Source: Scenedesmus sp. ARA3 | Lineage: Eukaryota > Chlorophyta > Chlorophyceae > Sphaeropleales > Scenedesmaceae | DNA: 64,000 bases | Assembly: GCA_004335835.1 (NCBI GenBank) | Contig: RWJK01001850.1 | Span: 22,108 to 86,107 of the forward strand | Reading direction: 5' to 3' | Shown here: piece after piece, positions 12,238 to 23,153 of the stretch | Layout: every line of letters begins with the position of its first letter | Numbering within the stretch: the first letter of the stretch is position 1 | Program-made: the position numbers and the translations under genes | Notes under the pieces: model-generated | Databases searched by the model: none | The model's input: only the letters and a program-made list of their open reading frames with translations | Told to the model about the DNA's origin: nothing

Positions 12238-13248
12238 GCAGCAGCAGGCCCGCAGCAGCAGACCGATCAGCATCCACTATGAAGACTGGAGCAGCAGAGA
12301 CATCGCTGCAGAAGCAACAGCACTAGCCAGGCGACGGAGGCTGCTGGAAAGCACCCCTGTAGAACGGCCTCAGGCCAGCAGCAGCAGCAGCAGCAGCAGC
12401 AGTCAGGTGCAGCATCGTGAGCGGCCCGGTCCCCGCTGCGGCACCCGCAACATGACAGCCACAGATCACCATGACATCCAAAGCACTCTGAGCCGGCTGC
12501 GCCTGTCTTCAAACAGGGCCTCCCAGCAGCAAGCCGGCATAATGTCTATTGCTTCTGTTGCTACTCCCACTTCACTCACAGTGGATCTTTACTTTCACGT
12601 TATATCTGGCGACACGGCAAATGCAACAGTCAATGCGCCGGTGGAGCTGCTGGCGCAGCAGCTAGATGTCATGAATGGCGCGTACGGGCCCTTTGACATC
12701 AGGTTTGCGCTGAAAGGAGTGACCAGGGTTCAGAGCGAGGATTGGGCCACCACAGAGATCAACACTGGGGCAGAGACCGCCATGAAAGCTCGCCTGCGCA
12801 AGTGAGTGCGGCTCAACACTACTATCGCTGCTTGGCTGCTACTGTGAGAATGCAAAAAAGCGCAACAAGGCCCTGTGATGTCGGCTGTTGCATGGTGCAG
12901 CCAAGCATGCACGGCATGCTGGCAAGCTGCTGGTCTGCAATCGCTTGTGTGACATCCTTGCTGCTCCCTACTGCTGCTGCTGCTGCTGTATTGTACCCAC
13001 CCCGACCAGCGGCGGCGCCACCGGCCTCAACATCTACATCACCCGCCCTACTAGCGGCACGCTGGGCTGTTCCACCTTCCCTGGCCTTATCTGCATGCCC
13101 TGGTTTAACCTCACTGCTGCTGCTGCTGCTGATGTAATAGGGGCGGCGCCACTGACCTCAACATCTACATCATCCGGCCTACTACTGGCACGCTGGGCTG
13201 GTCCACCTTCCCCTGGTTTGTCTAAATCTCCTGGTGGTGCCGCTGCTG

Positions 13249-13337
<89 letters not shown>

Positions 13338-14965
13338 ATTCAATCAACCAGGGGTGGAGCCACCGACCTCAACATCTACATCATCCGGCCTACCAGTGGC
13401 ACGCTGGGCTGGTCCACCTTCCCCTGGGAGATGGCCAAGCTGGGGCAGCAGTTTGATGGCGTGGTGGTGCACGTGGGCACGCTGCCCGGCGGCACCATGG
13501 CACCCTACAACCAGGGCTACACCATGGTGCATGAGGTGGGTGGAGTAGGGTTTTGGGCTGCTTGAGCTCCACAAAAGCTCTGTGTCTGCTTGCTTGTGTG
13601 ACTGACTATGTGTCTTGCGTACTGTGGACACAGACAGGCTATGGTGGTTGGGGTGCGTGGGTTGGCTTAAGATTGCTTGGGTTACAAGATGGCCAAGCTG
13701 GGGCAGCAGTTTGATGGCGTGGTGGTGCACGTGGGCACGCTGCCAGGGGGCACGATGGCACCATACAACCAGGGCTACACCATGGTGCACGAGGTGCGTG
13801 GTGTATAGTTTGGAGCCGCTGCACAAAAGCTATTTGTTTGCCGGCGTGGTGGTGCACGTGGGCACACTGCCAGGGGGCACGATGGCACCCTACAACCAGG
13901 GCTACACCATGGTGCATGAGGTGCGTGGTGTATGGTGTGGTGTATGGTGTGCGGGGTGGGGGGCATGTGGCTGCTGGAGCTGCTCTGGTGCCGCCTGCCG
14001 TTCCCTTTGTTTGTGACAATGAGTATTGTGTACCATCTGCTGCTGCACACTGGACCTCGCACATGCGTCGTGGCTTATGCAACCACGCGCCCCAGACTCA
14101 CCACTGCTGCTGCTCCTGCTGCCGCGGTTTTCGCACCTCCTTGAACACACCTGCACCACTCGTGCCAGGTGGGTCACTGGCTGGGCCTGCTGCACGTCTT
14201 TGAGAACGGCTGCAGCAGCACTGGCGACAGCGTGGAGGACACCGCCCCACAGGCCACAGCCGCATACGGCTGCCCGCTGCAGCGCAAGACCTGCCCAGGC
14301 AACCTCAAGGACCCTGTCACAAACTACATGGGATACACAGATGATGCGTGCATGAATGGCTTCACTGGAGGCCAGGCAGACCGCATTTTGAGTATGTGGG
14401 GAGTGTACAGGGGTAGCGTGAGTGTCAGCAGCAGCAGTGGAGGAACCAGGCCGGGTGATATCATTTATGAGGCAGCGCCAAGGCCGCCTCCCGCAGCAGC
14501 AGCACCAGCAGCACCAGCAAACCCTGGGTCATCTGATGGGTCCGCTGGTATAGGTATGCAGCTGCCTGTACTGTTGCGGGCGCTGACCAATCGTGTAAAC
14601 TTTGGCGGCAGCGGCAGCGGCAGCAGCAAGGGCAGCACTACAGCTGTGCTGGCAGCCCCACAGACAGATGATGTGCCGGCAGGGCAGTATGCAGCAACAT
14701 TTGAAAGCTATGAGGCGCCAGCTGCACCTGATCCTGCAGCGGCGTTTGCTGCTCAGCAAGCAGCAGCAGGTGTGACGCTGCAGCAGCAGCAGTACCTGCA
14801 GCCGATGACGGTCTCAGCTGCTCTTGTGGATCCCACAACTGTGAGTGGCAGCACAGCAGCATACTACACCCCGACTGTGGCAGCAGCGTTTGCGGCGCAC
14901 CAGCAGCAGGCGAACGCTGCTGCCCAGCAGCAGCAACAGCAGCAGCTGTGGCAGCAGCAGCTCCA

Positions 14966-14996
<31 letters not shown>

Positions 14997-15623
14997 AATG
15001 CGTATGGCACCTGGACGGCTAACCCGCAGCCAACTGCAGCACCGGCACCTCCAGCCAACCCCCTGATCACTGGTCAATTTCTCCTCAGCAAGGTAGCCAA
15101 AGGCACAGCCGCCAACATGTACCCCGCAAGCGGCTCGCAACAGCCAGTAGCAGCAGCAGCAGCGATGCCAGGTGCTCTGGAAGCTAGTCAGGTGTGGAGC
15201 AGCAGCGCTGCAGGCAGCATCTTCAACAGCCAGGACGACAGCAGTTATAACAACGTGCCGAGCAGCAGCAGCAGCAGCAGCAGCAGCTTTGGCAGCGGTA
15301 GCTTTAGCGGCAGCAGCGCAGGCATGTACAATGTGCCTCGCATTCCTATCCCCGCAGCACCCGCAGCACAGTACATACAGGCCAAGCCCATTGCTGCTGC
15401 AGGCTCCTATTATGGCCTAGCCTCTCTGCTGTCAAGTATGGCAGGCAGCTATGGTGCTGGGTCGCCCCCTGCCAGAGTGGGGAGTGACTATGTGGGTGCG
15501 GCAGCAGCAACACCAGCAGCAGCAGCAGCAGACGAGAGGGTTGCAATGCCCGCTGTTGGCATTGTGCCCAAGCCAAGGGCGGCGCCAAACAGACTCAGCA
15601 GTGGCAGGCGCAGGATGATGTAG
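12032..15623 (+). CDS. Secreted pappalysin-like zinc metalloprotease (peptidase family M43)
   Basis: Exons 12032-12801, 13352-13535 and 14169-15623 join in phase to 802 residues. A hydrophobic signal sequence (TQLLLASTLLWLAATVHA) at about residues 25-42 predicts secretion, perhaps to the cell wall. A short Gln/Ser-rich linker precedes the catalytic domain, about residues 180-395. The zinc site HEVGHWLGLLH spans residues 317-327 and is split exactly by the exon 2/3 junction. A Met-turn motif follows (NYMGYTDDAC, Met372). These match M43 enzymes of fungi, bacteria and animals, which cleave secreted or cell-surface proteins. The last 400 residues are Ala/Gln/Ser/Pro-rich without a recognised fold. 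Both introns contain partial copies of exon 2. All catalytic residues are present. Confidence 0.85.
13010..13216 (+). repeat. Two partial copies of the 5' half of metalloprotease exon 2
   Basis: Copies at 13010-13085 and 13141-13216 match the first 75 bp or so of exon 2 (13352 onward). Each is preceded by an AG acceptor in the right phase, but lacks the second half of the exon and any donor. Confidence 0.9.
13252..13337 (+). repeat. (CTG)28 microsatellite at the intron 1 acceptor of the metalloprotease gene
   Basis: An uninterrupted run of about 28 CTG units ends 15 bp before the exon 2 start at 13352. Confidence 0.95.
13688..13920 (+). repeat. Two partial copies of the 3' half of metalloprotease exon 2
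   Basis: Segments 13688-13793 and 13842-13920 duplicate the end of exon 2, which encodes the region up to VHE of the zinc motif. Both are followed by a GTGCGTGG donor. Neither has the first half of the exon. Confidence 0.9.
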
Positions 15624-17004
15624 AAATAGCTGGCTGTAGCGGTGTCTGTGCTTCCTTGTGCTTGTTTGTGCCCTGTGGTTCACAACACTGGTTGGTCTGG
15701 GGACATGCTGGTTGGTTCTAAGTACTGCTTGCACAATACATTATGGCTGGTGAGCCTGGCTGCAATACTTCCAGGGCTGGCTTGATTGATTTTGAACATG
15801 CATACATGGGCAGAGGGGCTGAATCAAGCTCTAACCGCACGCGTGCAGCTTAGTCACATTGCAACAGCAACCCATTGATTGACGGGTTGCTGCGGCATGT
15901 GCCACAGGATCTTCTGGTGCTCAACGAAACAGCAGCACATGCTGTTGGCATTTGCTGGAGCAGGTGCCTCCCTCTCTTATCCCCTGATGCTTCCTGTTGG
16001 AATCACAGAGGGCAGCTTTCATGCAGTACGTCATGTGTTGCAATTGATTGATTCGATTGATTGGTTTATAGCTGGACAAACTTGGGATGGGGTAGGAGCT
16101 GCTGATGCAGGACCGCACCAGCCATGGCTGCCATGTGTTGGTACAGCAATAGCTGAGTTATCGGGGGATCGGCAATGCAGCTGCATGCAGTACGGATGCA
16201 GCAGTATAGTGCAGCGGCAGTAGTAGTAAACTGCTTGTGCTGCAAGGAAAGTAGTAGAGCCAAGGTTGGGGTGTAGCGTCAGCAGGTATAGCAGGGTCCA
16301 GAAGCCACACGTTATGGGAAGTCGAGGCGTTTGCCCAGAACAGCCCAGTTGCTTCAATTGATTGGTGTGGCCTGGTTGGTGCTTACAGCATAGACATTTT
16401 GTGGGTTCATGTGCTGCGTGTTTCAGATGCAGTGCGGCGGCTCTGCTGGTGCAGCAGTAAGTTGCAACCAGTTGGCTGAGCTGTTGCCACTGCAGCTGCG
16501 TTTCATCGCACGTGGCTGCGGCAGGGTTTTTGGTGCCGTTGTACACACGTGCTGCTGCTCTACTCTGGCAGCGTAGCCTATTGCTGTCGCTGTTCGGTGT
16601 CGGGTCACCATCAAGTGCCTTGGTGCCATAACGTGTTATTGTTACCTGTAACAACAGCTCATCATCATCATCATGTCACCTGTAACAATAGCTGAAGCTC
16701 GACAACTACCCAACAGTAATAAAGCCCATCTGCCAAGGCAGTGGCGAGACAGACCCCCACCAGTGTTTCCAAAACGTTGTTAGCAGCTGGCCTGCAGGCT
16801 GCCAGCCAATGCGGTGCATACAGTCCACACACCTGACTACAGCTGAAAAGTTGGCAGCCGCACCATGTGGCATAGTATGCATGGCATGCAAAAAAATGGA
16901 GCTGCAGTCAGCAGCACGCTGGGCAACGAACCGGAGACAGCAGGACTGACTTGCATGCAGCCTGCTTGAGGCATACCACACAGCACAATGTGGTGCTTTG
17001 TCAT

Positions 17005-17022
17005 ACATTACATTACATTACA
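17005..17022. repeat. Short CATTA pentamer repeat
   Basis: About three and a half tandem copies of the pentamer ATTAC/CATTA. No function is evident. Confidence 0.85.
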
Positions 17023-17053
17023 TGCTCCACTCAACGAGGAGTGGGAACCCCAG

Positions 17054-17143
17054 TCAGGAGCCAACGAGAGGCTCATAGGGGGAGGAAACATCGAAGAACA
17101 ACTCAACTTTGTCAAAAACTTCTACAGTTGCTGGTCGAGCCAT
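17054..17143 (-). pseudogene. Possible remnant of a DsbA/GST-kappa-like N-terminus
   Basis: On the minus strand an ATG at 17143 opens a 29-codon stretch containing KVELFFDVSSPYEPL. It resembles the first strand and SPY motif of GST-kappa/HCCA-isomerase thioredoxin-like proteins. The frame stops at 17054-17056 and no in-phase following exon was found. It may be a relic or a coincidence. Confidence 0.25.
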
Positions 17144-17778
17144 ACCCTGTAATTGTAGCAGCTGTGTGCATGCTACTAAACAACATTCAAGTGGACACAG
17201 CAGAAACCCGACAATAATATTTATGTGCGACCAAAGTGTGCCCACCAGTGTTGCGTATAATTTGAAGAGCATGCTAACACGAGTACGCACTACCTTTGAA
17301 GGCCAGGCTCACATGAGCATCCACCAACCAAGTGTCAAATGTGCACCTACCCCTGCCAGGCAAGTTGCCTGACACCAATCACGCAAAGCCCTTCATTGGG
17401 TATGCATCAGGGCCCATTGTCAGTGCGCAGAACAAGTCAGGTGCCACTGCTACTCAGCAGGACTCAGTCCTCTATAATACAGTCAAGTCATGCATAGTAA
17501 TGTAACACAACGTAGCACATCGCAAAGAAGCCTCGTGCACTGCAAGTGCAGATGCACAGCACGTGTGCCTTGCGGCACATGCTCAGGCCCATTGTATAAT
17601 TCTGACGTTGCAGGCATCAGGGCCATTGCTACAGTGCATGCCGTTAGTTGCAGCTGCACACTCAGCATTGATGCATACATAGCCCGCATGCCATCATCCC
17701 TGTCAGTACTGCAGCCTTTGCCCAACATCCATCACAGTATGCAGACAGATCGTAACAGTACAGCTGCTCGTTGAGGTC

Positions 17779-17783
17779 TTACA
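17779..17783 (-). terminator. TGTAA polyadenylation-type motif for the PP2C gene
   Basis: TTACA on the plus strand reads TGTAA on the minus strand, 64 bp after the PP2C stop codon. Confidence 0.5.
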
Positions 17784-17846
17784 GCCAGCAATGCAGTTCC
17801 AAACGCACCCGTCAATGCAGCAGCAAGCAGTGCCAAGCAGTGTGGA

Positions 17847-17957
17847 TTACACACCCCGCTTGTAGCCCAGCGCACCATGTGAGCCGGAGCCGGGAGTGCT
17901 GCCAATCCTCAGGTTGTTTTCAAGCCTTGCTGCCAGTGCTGCTGCGCTGGCAGTGCT

Positions 17958-17989
<32 letters not shown>

Positions 17990-20900
17990 TGTGCGCTGGT
18001 GACAGGTAGATGACCATGGCAGTGCAGTCGTCAATGATGTCATCTTCCTGCTCCTGCCAGCACCTACAGCAGCGACACGCACAGGACAAGGGTCAACAAT
18101 ATGTTGCCGTACTACACAGCGAAGAGGAGGCTGCTGTGCCACGGACAAGCAAGCACGCCCATAGCAGTGTTGGCTGTGCGTACATGTGCCCCACCCATCA
18201 ACAGCGCCCTGCATGCATTGTGTCGTAGAAGTGCATCCCTTCGCAGCACACTTCAACTCGCAGCCTCGCCACAATCCTGGCAGCCAGGCACGGCGCACTC
18301 ACTTGCGTGCGAGCCTCACGAGGCGCTTGGCTGCCTCGCTGGGCGACTGGCCCGCCCTAGCTGCTGCGTGCACCTCCTCCATCACCTGCTGGCTGTCCAG
18401 GAACTCAAAGATGCCGTCAGACATCAGCACCACATACCTGCGGCGAAGCGCAGCCACAGCAGCAGCAGGTATCAGCAACAAAGCAATAAGACACCACAAG
18501 CAGCAGGGAAGCAGGCTGAGCACGTCACAACAAACTTGCTGGAAGCCAATCTCATCGCCATTGTGCCAGCAGCAGGCCATGCAGCGCAGTTGCGCAAACT
18601 TACTTGTCCTCCGGCTTGAGCGTAGCCGCCATGAGCTGCGGCTGGTCGATGACGCCCACGGAGGCCGCCACGTAGTCCCCAAAGGAGCGCGTCATGCACA
18701 GCCCGGGAATGTTCACCTCGCGCAGCCACACGCGCGGCGGGCCCAGCGGCTCGTCGCCACACATGAAGCTGGCGATGCGGCCCTGCAGGAGTGTTGCAGG
18801 CAGCAGACAGCAGCCGTTAGCCCAGTGTGCAGGTACATGCTGCTGGACGGCACTCTGCTTCATGAGTGCTGGTGCCCAATGCAGGTGTTGCAGGCAGCGG
18901 CAGATGGAGCACAGCACATGGCTGCAAACAAGGCTCAAGTGCAGCCGATGGCCAGGCACGGGCCTGCAGCCCTGTTATGTTGTCTCGCTCACCCCTGTGG
19001 CAATGATGCGCTCTGCCTCCTTGGCATCCATTGGGGTGTGGTCGCTGCTGAGTGCAACAGCAGTCACCGCACCGTGCGCATCCACCTTGCCTGCAGGACA
19101 CAGCACAGCACCAAGCCACACAGCACAGCAGTGTTAGTGGCAGCTACTGCAGCTCACCGCCATGCATCATATGCAGGCAGACGCTCCACTGCCTCAAGAA
19201 AGCACCAGCAGCAACGCATCATGCTGCAGCGCTGCAGCAGCTGACAGCAGGGTATTACAGCAGTGTGATGCAGCGTTATCCTGTGTTCCTGTCACTATCA
19301 CTGCAGCCACACACAGCCCGCAGCCTTAGCAGAAGCATATGCAGCAGCAGCCGACCCGCATCACGCACCCAGCACGCAGCGCGAGTCGCCCAGGTTTGCC
19401 GCCACCAGCCTGCTCTTGTGCACCAGCGCCACGATGCCTGTGCTGCCGCTGAGGTCAGCGTCCAGCCCGGGCCGCTTCTTGAGGCTGGCGTTGGCCTCAG
19501 GGAAGGCGGCAGACAGCGCAGTCTCTATGCTGGGCGGCGGCTGCAGCACACAGCAGACAAGAAGGTGACAGCAGACGAAGGTGACAACATGAGCAAGACA
19601 AGGCAGGCAGACATGTTGACCACATGTGCCAGTGTACACCAGTGCTTGAGATTTGCGTTTGCATGTGCTTGCAGGATGAGCATGATGCATCAGCAGGCAT
19701 CGGTGCTATAGTAGGATTGCTGGAGGTTGGGCCGCATACTGTGATGGGCTGCAGTACAAGCATACAAAGTCCTGCAGGTGGCTGCTCTGCCACTGCCAGT
19801 ACATGTGCTCCTCTGGCAGCTGTCTTGGATGCAGATTCACAGCGCTGGAAGCAAGCTACTTCGTGCTGCCATGCGTGAGGTTGCAGCTGACGCTCGCAGG
19901 GCAGCAACAATTTGCCTGGCCGGCGCCACTCACTCTGCTGCCCACAAGGCGTGCCATGATCTTGGGAAGGTTCTGGCAGATGGTGTGTGACACCACCTTG
20001 CCCTCCTGCCCATGCCCGTCAAACACACCAAACAGCAGCATGTCCTGCCCACCCAGCCGCTCCTGCACACACCAGGCATCCTGCAAGCACATACACGGCG
20101 CACAGCAGCGCAACTGAGCGGGCTGCTGCTGCTGAAACCCCCGAAAGGTTGCTGCTCAATGACCTCTAGCAAAACCGTGGACACGCATGCATGGCTGTAG
20201 CTGCTCCTGCTGCCACCTGTGTGAGGCTGCTCTGCAGGCTCTGGTTGAACCAGCACCAAGCGCACCGGCACTGTCCCTGCATGCAGCATATTGCAGGAAT
20301 GGCTGCATATCAAGTGTTGCACCACTGACCTGGTTGTCTTTTGTATTGCCGCCTGGATCTGCGCCTGGCTGTGTGTGCACACTGTAGGTGGCCTTGAGCT
20401 GCCCAACCTGGTGATGAGTCAGCAAAGCAGTACATGCAGAATCAGCACGCAACCACTGCAACGAGGTTCCCTAGCGACACACATGCCAAACTGTACGTCA
20501 TGTCCTATGCAAATTCCTGCTCAATGCCGTTGCTTGCTGTTCACCGTACTGCTGCTGAGGCTGGTGTAGGAGCTGCAGGCATGTGCCTTGACTCGAGTGC
20601 TGCAGCTGGCCGAGGATCCGCATATTGCACGCTGCTGGTGGCACTACTGCTGGCATGTAACCTTTCATACAAAATAGACTCACAATGGCTGTTTTGTTTT
20701 GGTCCATGCCCTCGCCATAGCAGCTGATAACACTCAGCAGCTCTGCGGCAGAGCAGCAATGGCAAGCAGCAAGGCAGTGGCCATCATGTCGGTGTGCGAG
20801 GAAGTCAGCTGCTGACACACCAAGCAGCACATGTCTGATTGAGCACTTACACGGAATGTAAGTTATAACAGGCAGCTGCCTGGCTATGCATATGCTCTGC

Positions 20901-21138
20901 ACTAGGTGCAATCCTTTCGTCAATTCAGTGTCCAACACTGCTGCAGCATGGCACAACACAAGTGCAGGGGGTGGTGCTACTACCCTGCCTTAGTACCTGG
21001 AGAGCTGCCTTTGTGCAGAGCTCCAATGCTCCCGGCCTCGGCTGCCGCAAAGTCCGCTTTGCTGCTTTCTACCTTGGTCTCTGTTGTATCAGTCAATCTC
21101 CGTGCCCGCCCCAGCAAAGTTCGTGAAGCAGAGTGCAT
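17847..21138 (-). CDS. PP2C-type Ser/Thr protein phosphatase, eight exons
   Basis: Minus-strand exons 21138-21073 (tentative), 20407-20330, 20080-19934, 19540-19369, 19090-18993, 18782-18604, 18437-18303 and 18063-17847 join in phase to about 363 residues. The PPM/PP2C metal-binding and core motifs appear in order: DGHG (about residues 69-72), GSTG, GDSR, RSFGDY, SDGIFEF and the late DDC. These enzymes are Mg/Mn-dependent monomeric phosphatases acting in kinase signalling. The conserved core is complete. The C-terminal tail holds a short GGSAGGSAGGS repeat. Exon 1 is the weak point: the in-frame ATG at 21138 gives a basic N-terminus with a phase-compatible donor after 21073. Open sequence continues past it to another donor, so an extra exon is possible. 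Confidence 0.85.
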
Positions 21139-23153
21139 GATGAATTCTTCGCTTATCCCAAACAAAAACTTCAATGAACAGCTTGTTCAGGCGAGGCGGT
21201 GGACCACGCAGGTGCCGTGCCCGTGAAAAGCAACTGGGCTAGCGCGACATCAGCGTAAAGCGTGGCACAAAAGGGGATGTCACGGAAGGCAGGGTCTGAG
21301 AGCTTATTTTACAGTCACGACTGGCATGCAGTGCAGCTGTGGCACAGCCTGAAACATGTGCCGCACAGGGTTGTCTTTCTGCCCTGCCACTGCCTGAAGC
21401 ACGTGCGAATGCTGTCACAGTTGACAGGGCATAGAAACAGTCAATATGATAAATTGATTTCAATTTATGAAGATGATGGACAACCGATGTAGTGCCAGTG
21501 CGCTCGTAAACCCTAGCATCATGATGTCAGCAAAGATATTTGCTTGTTCAGCATTGCTGTCGTGTGGTGTTGCCGCCCACCACTGCCCGACAGCTTGGGG
21601 CCGGCAGCTTGCCACTGTTGAAAGGTGGAGTGGACAACACTGCTGCTGCTGCTGCTGCTGCCGCTGCTCACCTGTGGAATTACAGCCATGTCTGCACAGG
21701 AGCGGTGACAGCTGCTGGCCAGCCCTCCACACAAGGCACACCGCAGACACAGTCAGCACACCGCCAGCAAACATGTGTGTCCTATTCGATCAGGTAACAT
21801 CACCCCCCACGCTTTCTCGCTGCCGCACGTGGATATGCAGTGCCAGCAATGCCGCCCACCACGGTAGCACTAACAGCTGACTGTGCATGGTTCGCTAGAT
21901 CTTTGTCAACCCTGCCACCAGTGTTCCTTGGAGGCCAAGAATGATATAAGGCACATGCGGCTACGACATGCTCAAAGCCACCAGGCAGCAGCAGAAAGAT
22001 TGTGCACGAAGGTATGCCTGCAGCATAGCGTTGTGTGGTCGAGAGCATAAATGGAACGTACAGTGCCCACCTACAAATTTCTGGTGTTTCTGGACTCCTC
22101 ACTGCAGCCAGTTGCACTGCATGCTGCAGCATTGCGCTCGCACAGCAGTGCCCCTGCCACTGCTGCAGCTGCTCAAAGCTGTCAGTCCTGCGGTTGAGCG
22201 GCAGCGCCACTCCTCAGGCGCTCAAAGTCGGGGCTCTGCAGCAGCAGATGCAAGGCTGCTGCCGTGCTGCTGGTAGTTGCTCACGCATTGCTACTAGCCT
22301 AGTAGCGGATAGTATCCGCTGCGCAACTCCTCAAACTGCTGCACGCCTGCGTGAAATGCCCGGCAGGGGCAGGTTGCACAATGCTGTTGTCACGGCTGTC
22401 CCGCACAGCCAGTTGTGTGACTGGCAGATTCTCATGCTGCTGCAGCAGCAGTCTGTGTGTGCAGGAATATCCGCTGGTGCTGGCCTGCACCGACCATACG
22501 CCAGCGCAGGTGCCACCGGCAGCGAAGCGGCTTGCCAGTGTGCTTGCCAAAGCCATCGTCAGCTTCTATGCAGAGCTGCTTTAGGGTTTCACGCCTTTGA
22601 CGTCATTAAACACATCCAATTTGCTGCGATGTTCAGCAGCATGTTGCAGCAATGAACACTTGCTGCTGTTTCACAATGCGCTGCACACAGTAACAGCACC
22701 ACATGCGCTGCCAGCGTAGCCAAGTACCTCAGGGGCTGTAATAGCCGCAAAGATACAGAAGAAGGTTTCTGCCAAGATCAACACCGAAACGCAGCGGCCA
22801 GCAACAAGCAAAGCTCTGCGAAAGCTGGACGGTCATGTCACTTGACACGTCTGTCGCTTCAAAACACCTGCTACTCTTCTCAGCACTGCTGTGACGATGC
22901 ATGATGTTCCTTGCTGGTGACGTAGTTTTGAGTTCATTTCTTGTACACCCCTTGCTCAGCAGTGCTGTTGCTGCATGGTCGCACAACGTCAGTAGCCTGT
23001 TTGAGCAGATGCTTTACCTGGTCAACGACGATGCAGTTGTATAGATTCAGAACATTTCGATGTACTGTTCGAGCTACAGGTTCACCATGACGCGGTCAGC
23101 CACTATGTTGTTGCCTGAGACCAGGGCCAACCCAGCAAGCTGTTGAACATCAC
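21139..23153. other. Mostly unassigned region between PP2C and the next gene
   Basis: This region holds the presumed divergent promoter of PP2C and many short open frames. A short (CTG)n lies near 21640. The only exon-like piece is the plus-strand segment at 22465-22584. No complete gene could be built. Confidence 0.4.
22465..22584 (+). CDS. Possible terminal exon of an unidentified gene
   Basis: After a TGTGTGCAG acceptor, 39 codons run open to TAG. The peptide looks protein-like (YPLVLACTDHTPAQVPPAAK, then a helix ending FYAELL). A candidate preceding exon lies at about 22160-22269, but the phases were not resolved. No family was recognised. Confidence 0.25.
   Translation, partial: EYPLVLACTDHTPAQVPPAAKRLASVLAKAIVSFYAELL

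Larger units (their letters stand above)
15624..17846. other. Intergenic, convergent between the metalloprotease and PP2C genes
   Basis: No complete gene is supported. TGTAA motifs occur near 16648 and 16681 within a short direct repeat flanking an ATC run. A (CATTA)n tract lies at 17005-17022. A minus-strand exon-like fragment at 17054-17143 is listed separately. Confidence 0.5.

Noticed and set aside
13941..14160. Extra exon between metalloprotease exons 2 and 3
   Set aside because: Exon 2 joins exon 3 exactly within the HExxH motif, so nothing may be inserted there.
20906..21226. Plus-strand 106-codon frame near the PP2C start
   Set aside because: It is the shadow of PP2C exon 1 on the opposite strand and lacks a protein-like signature.
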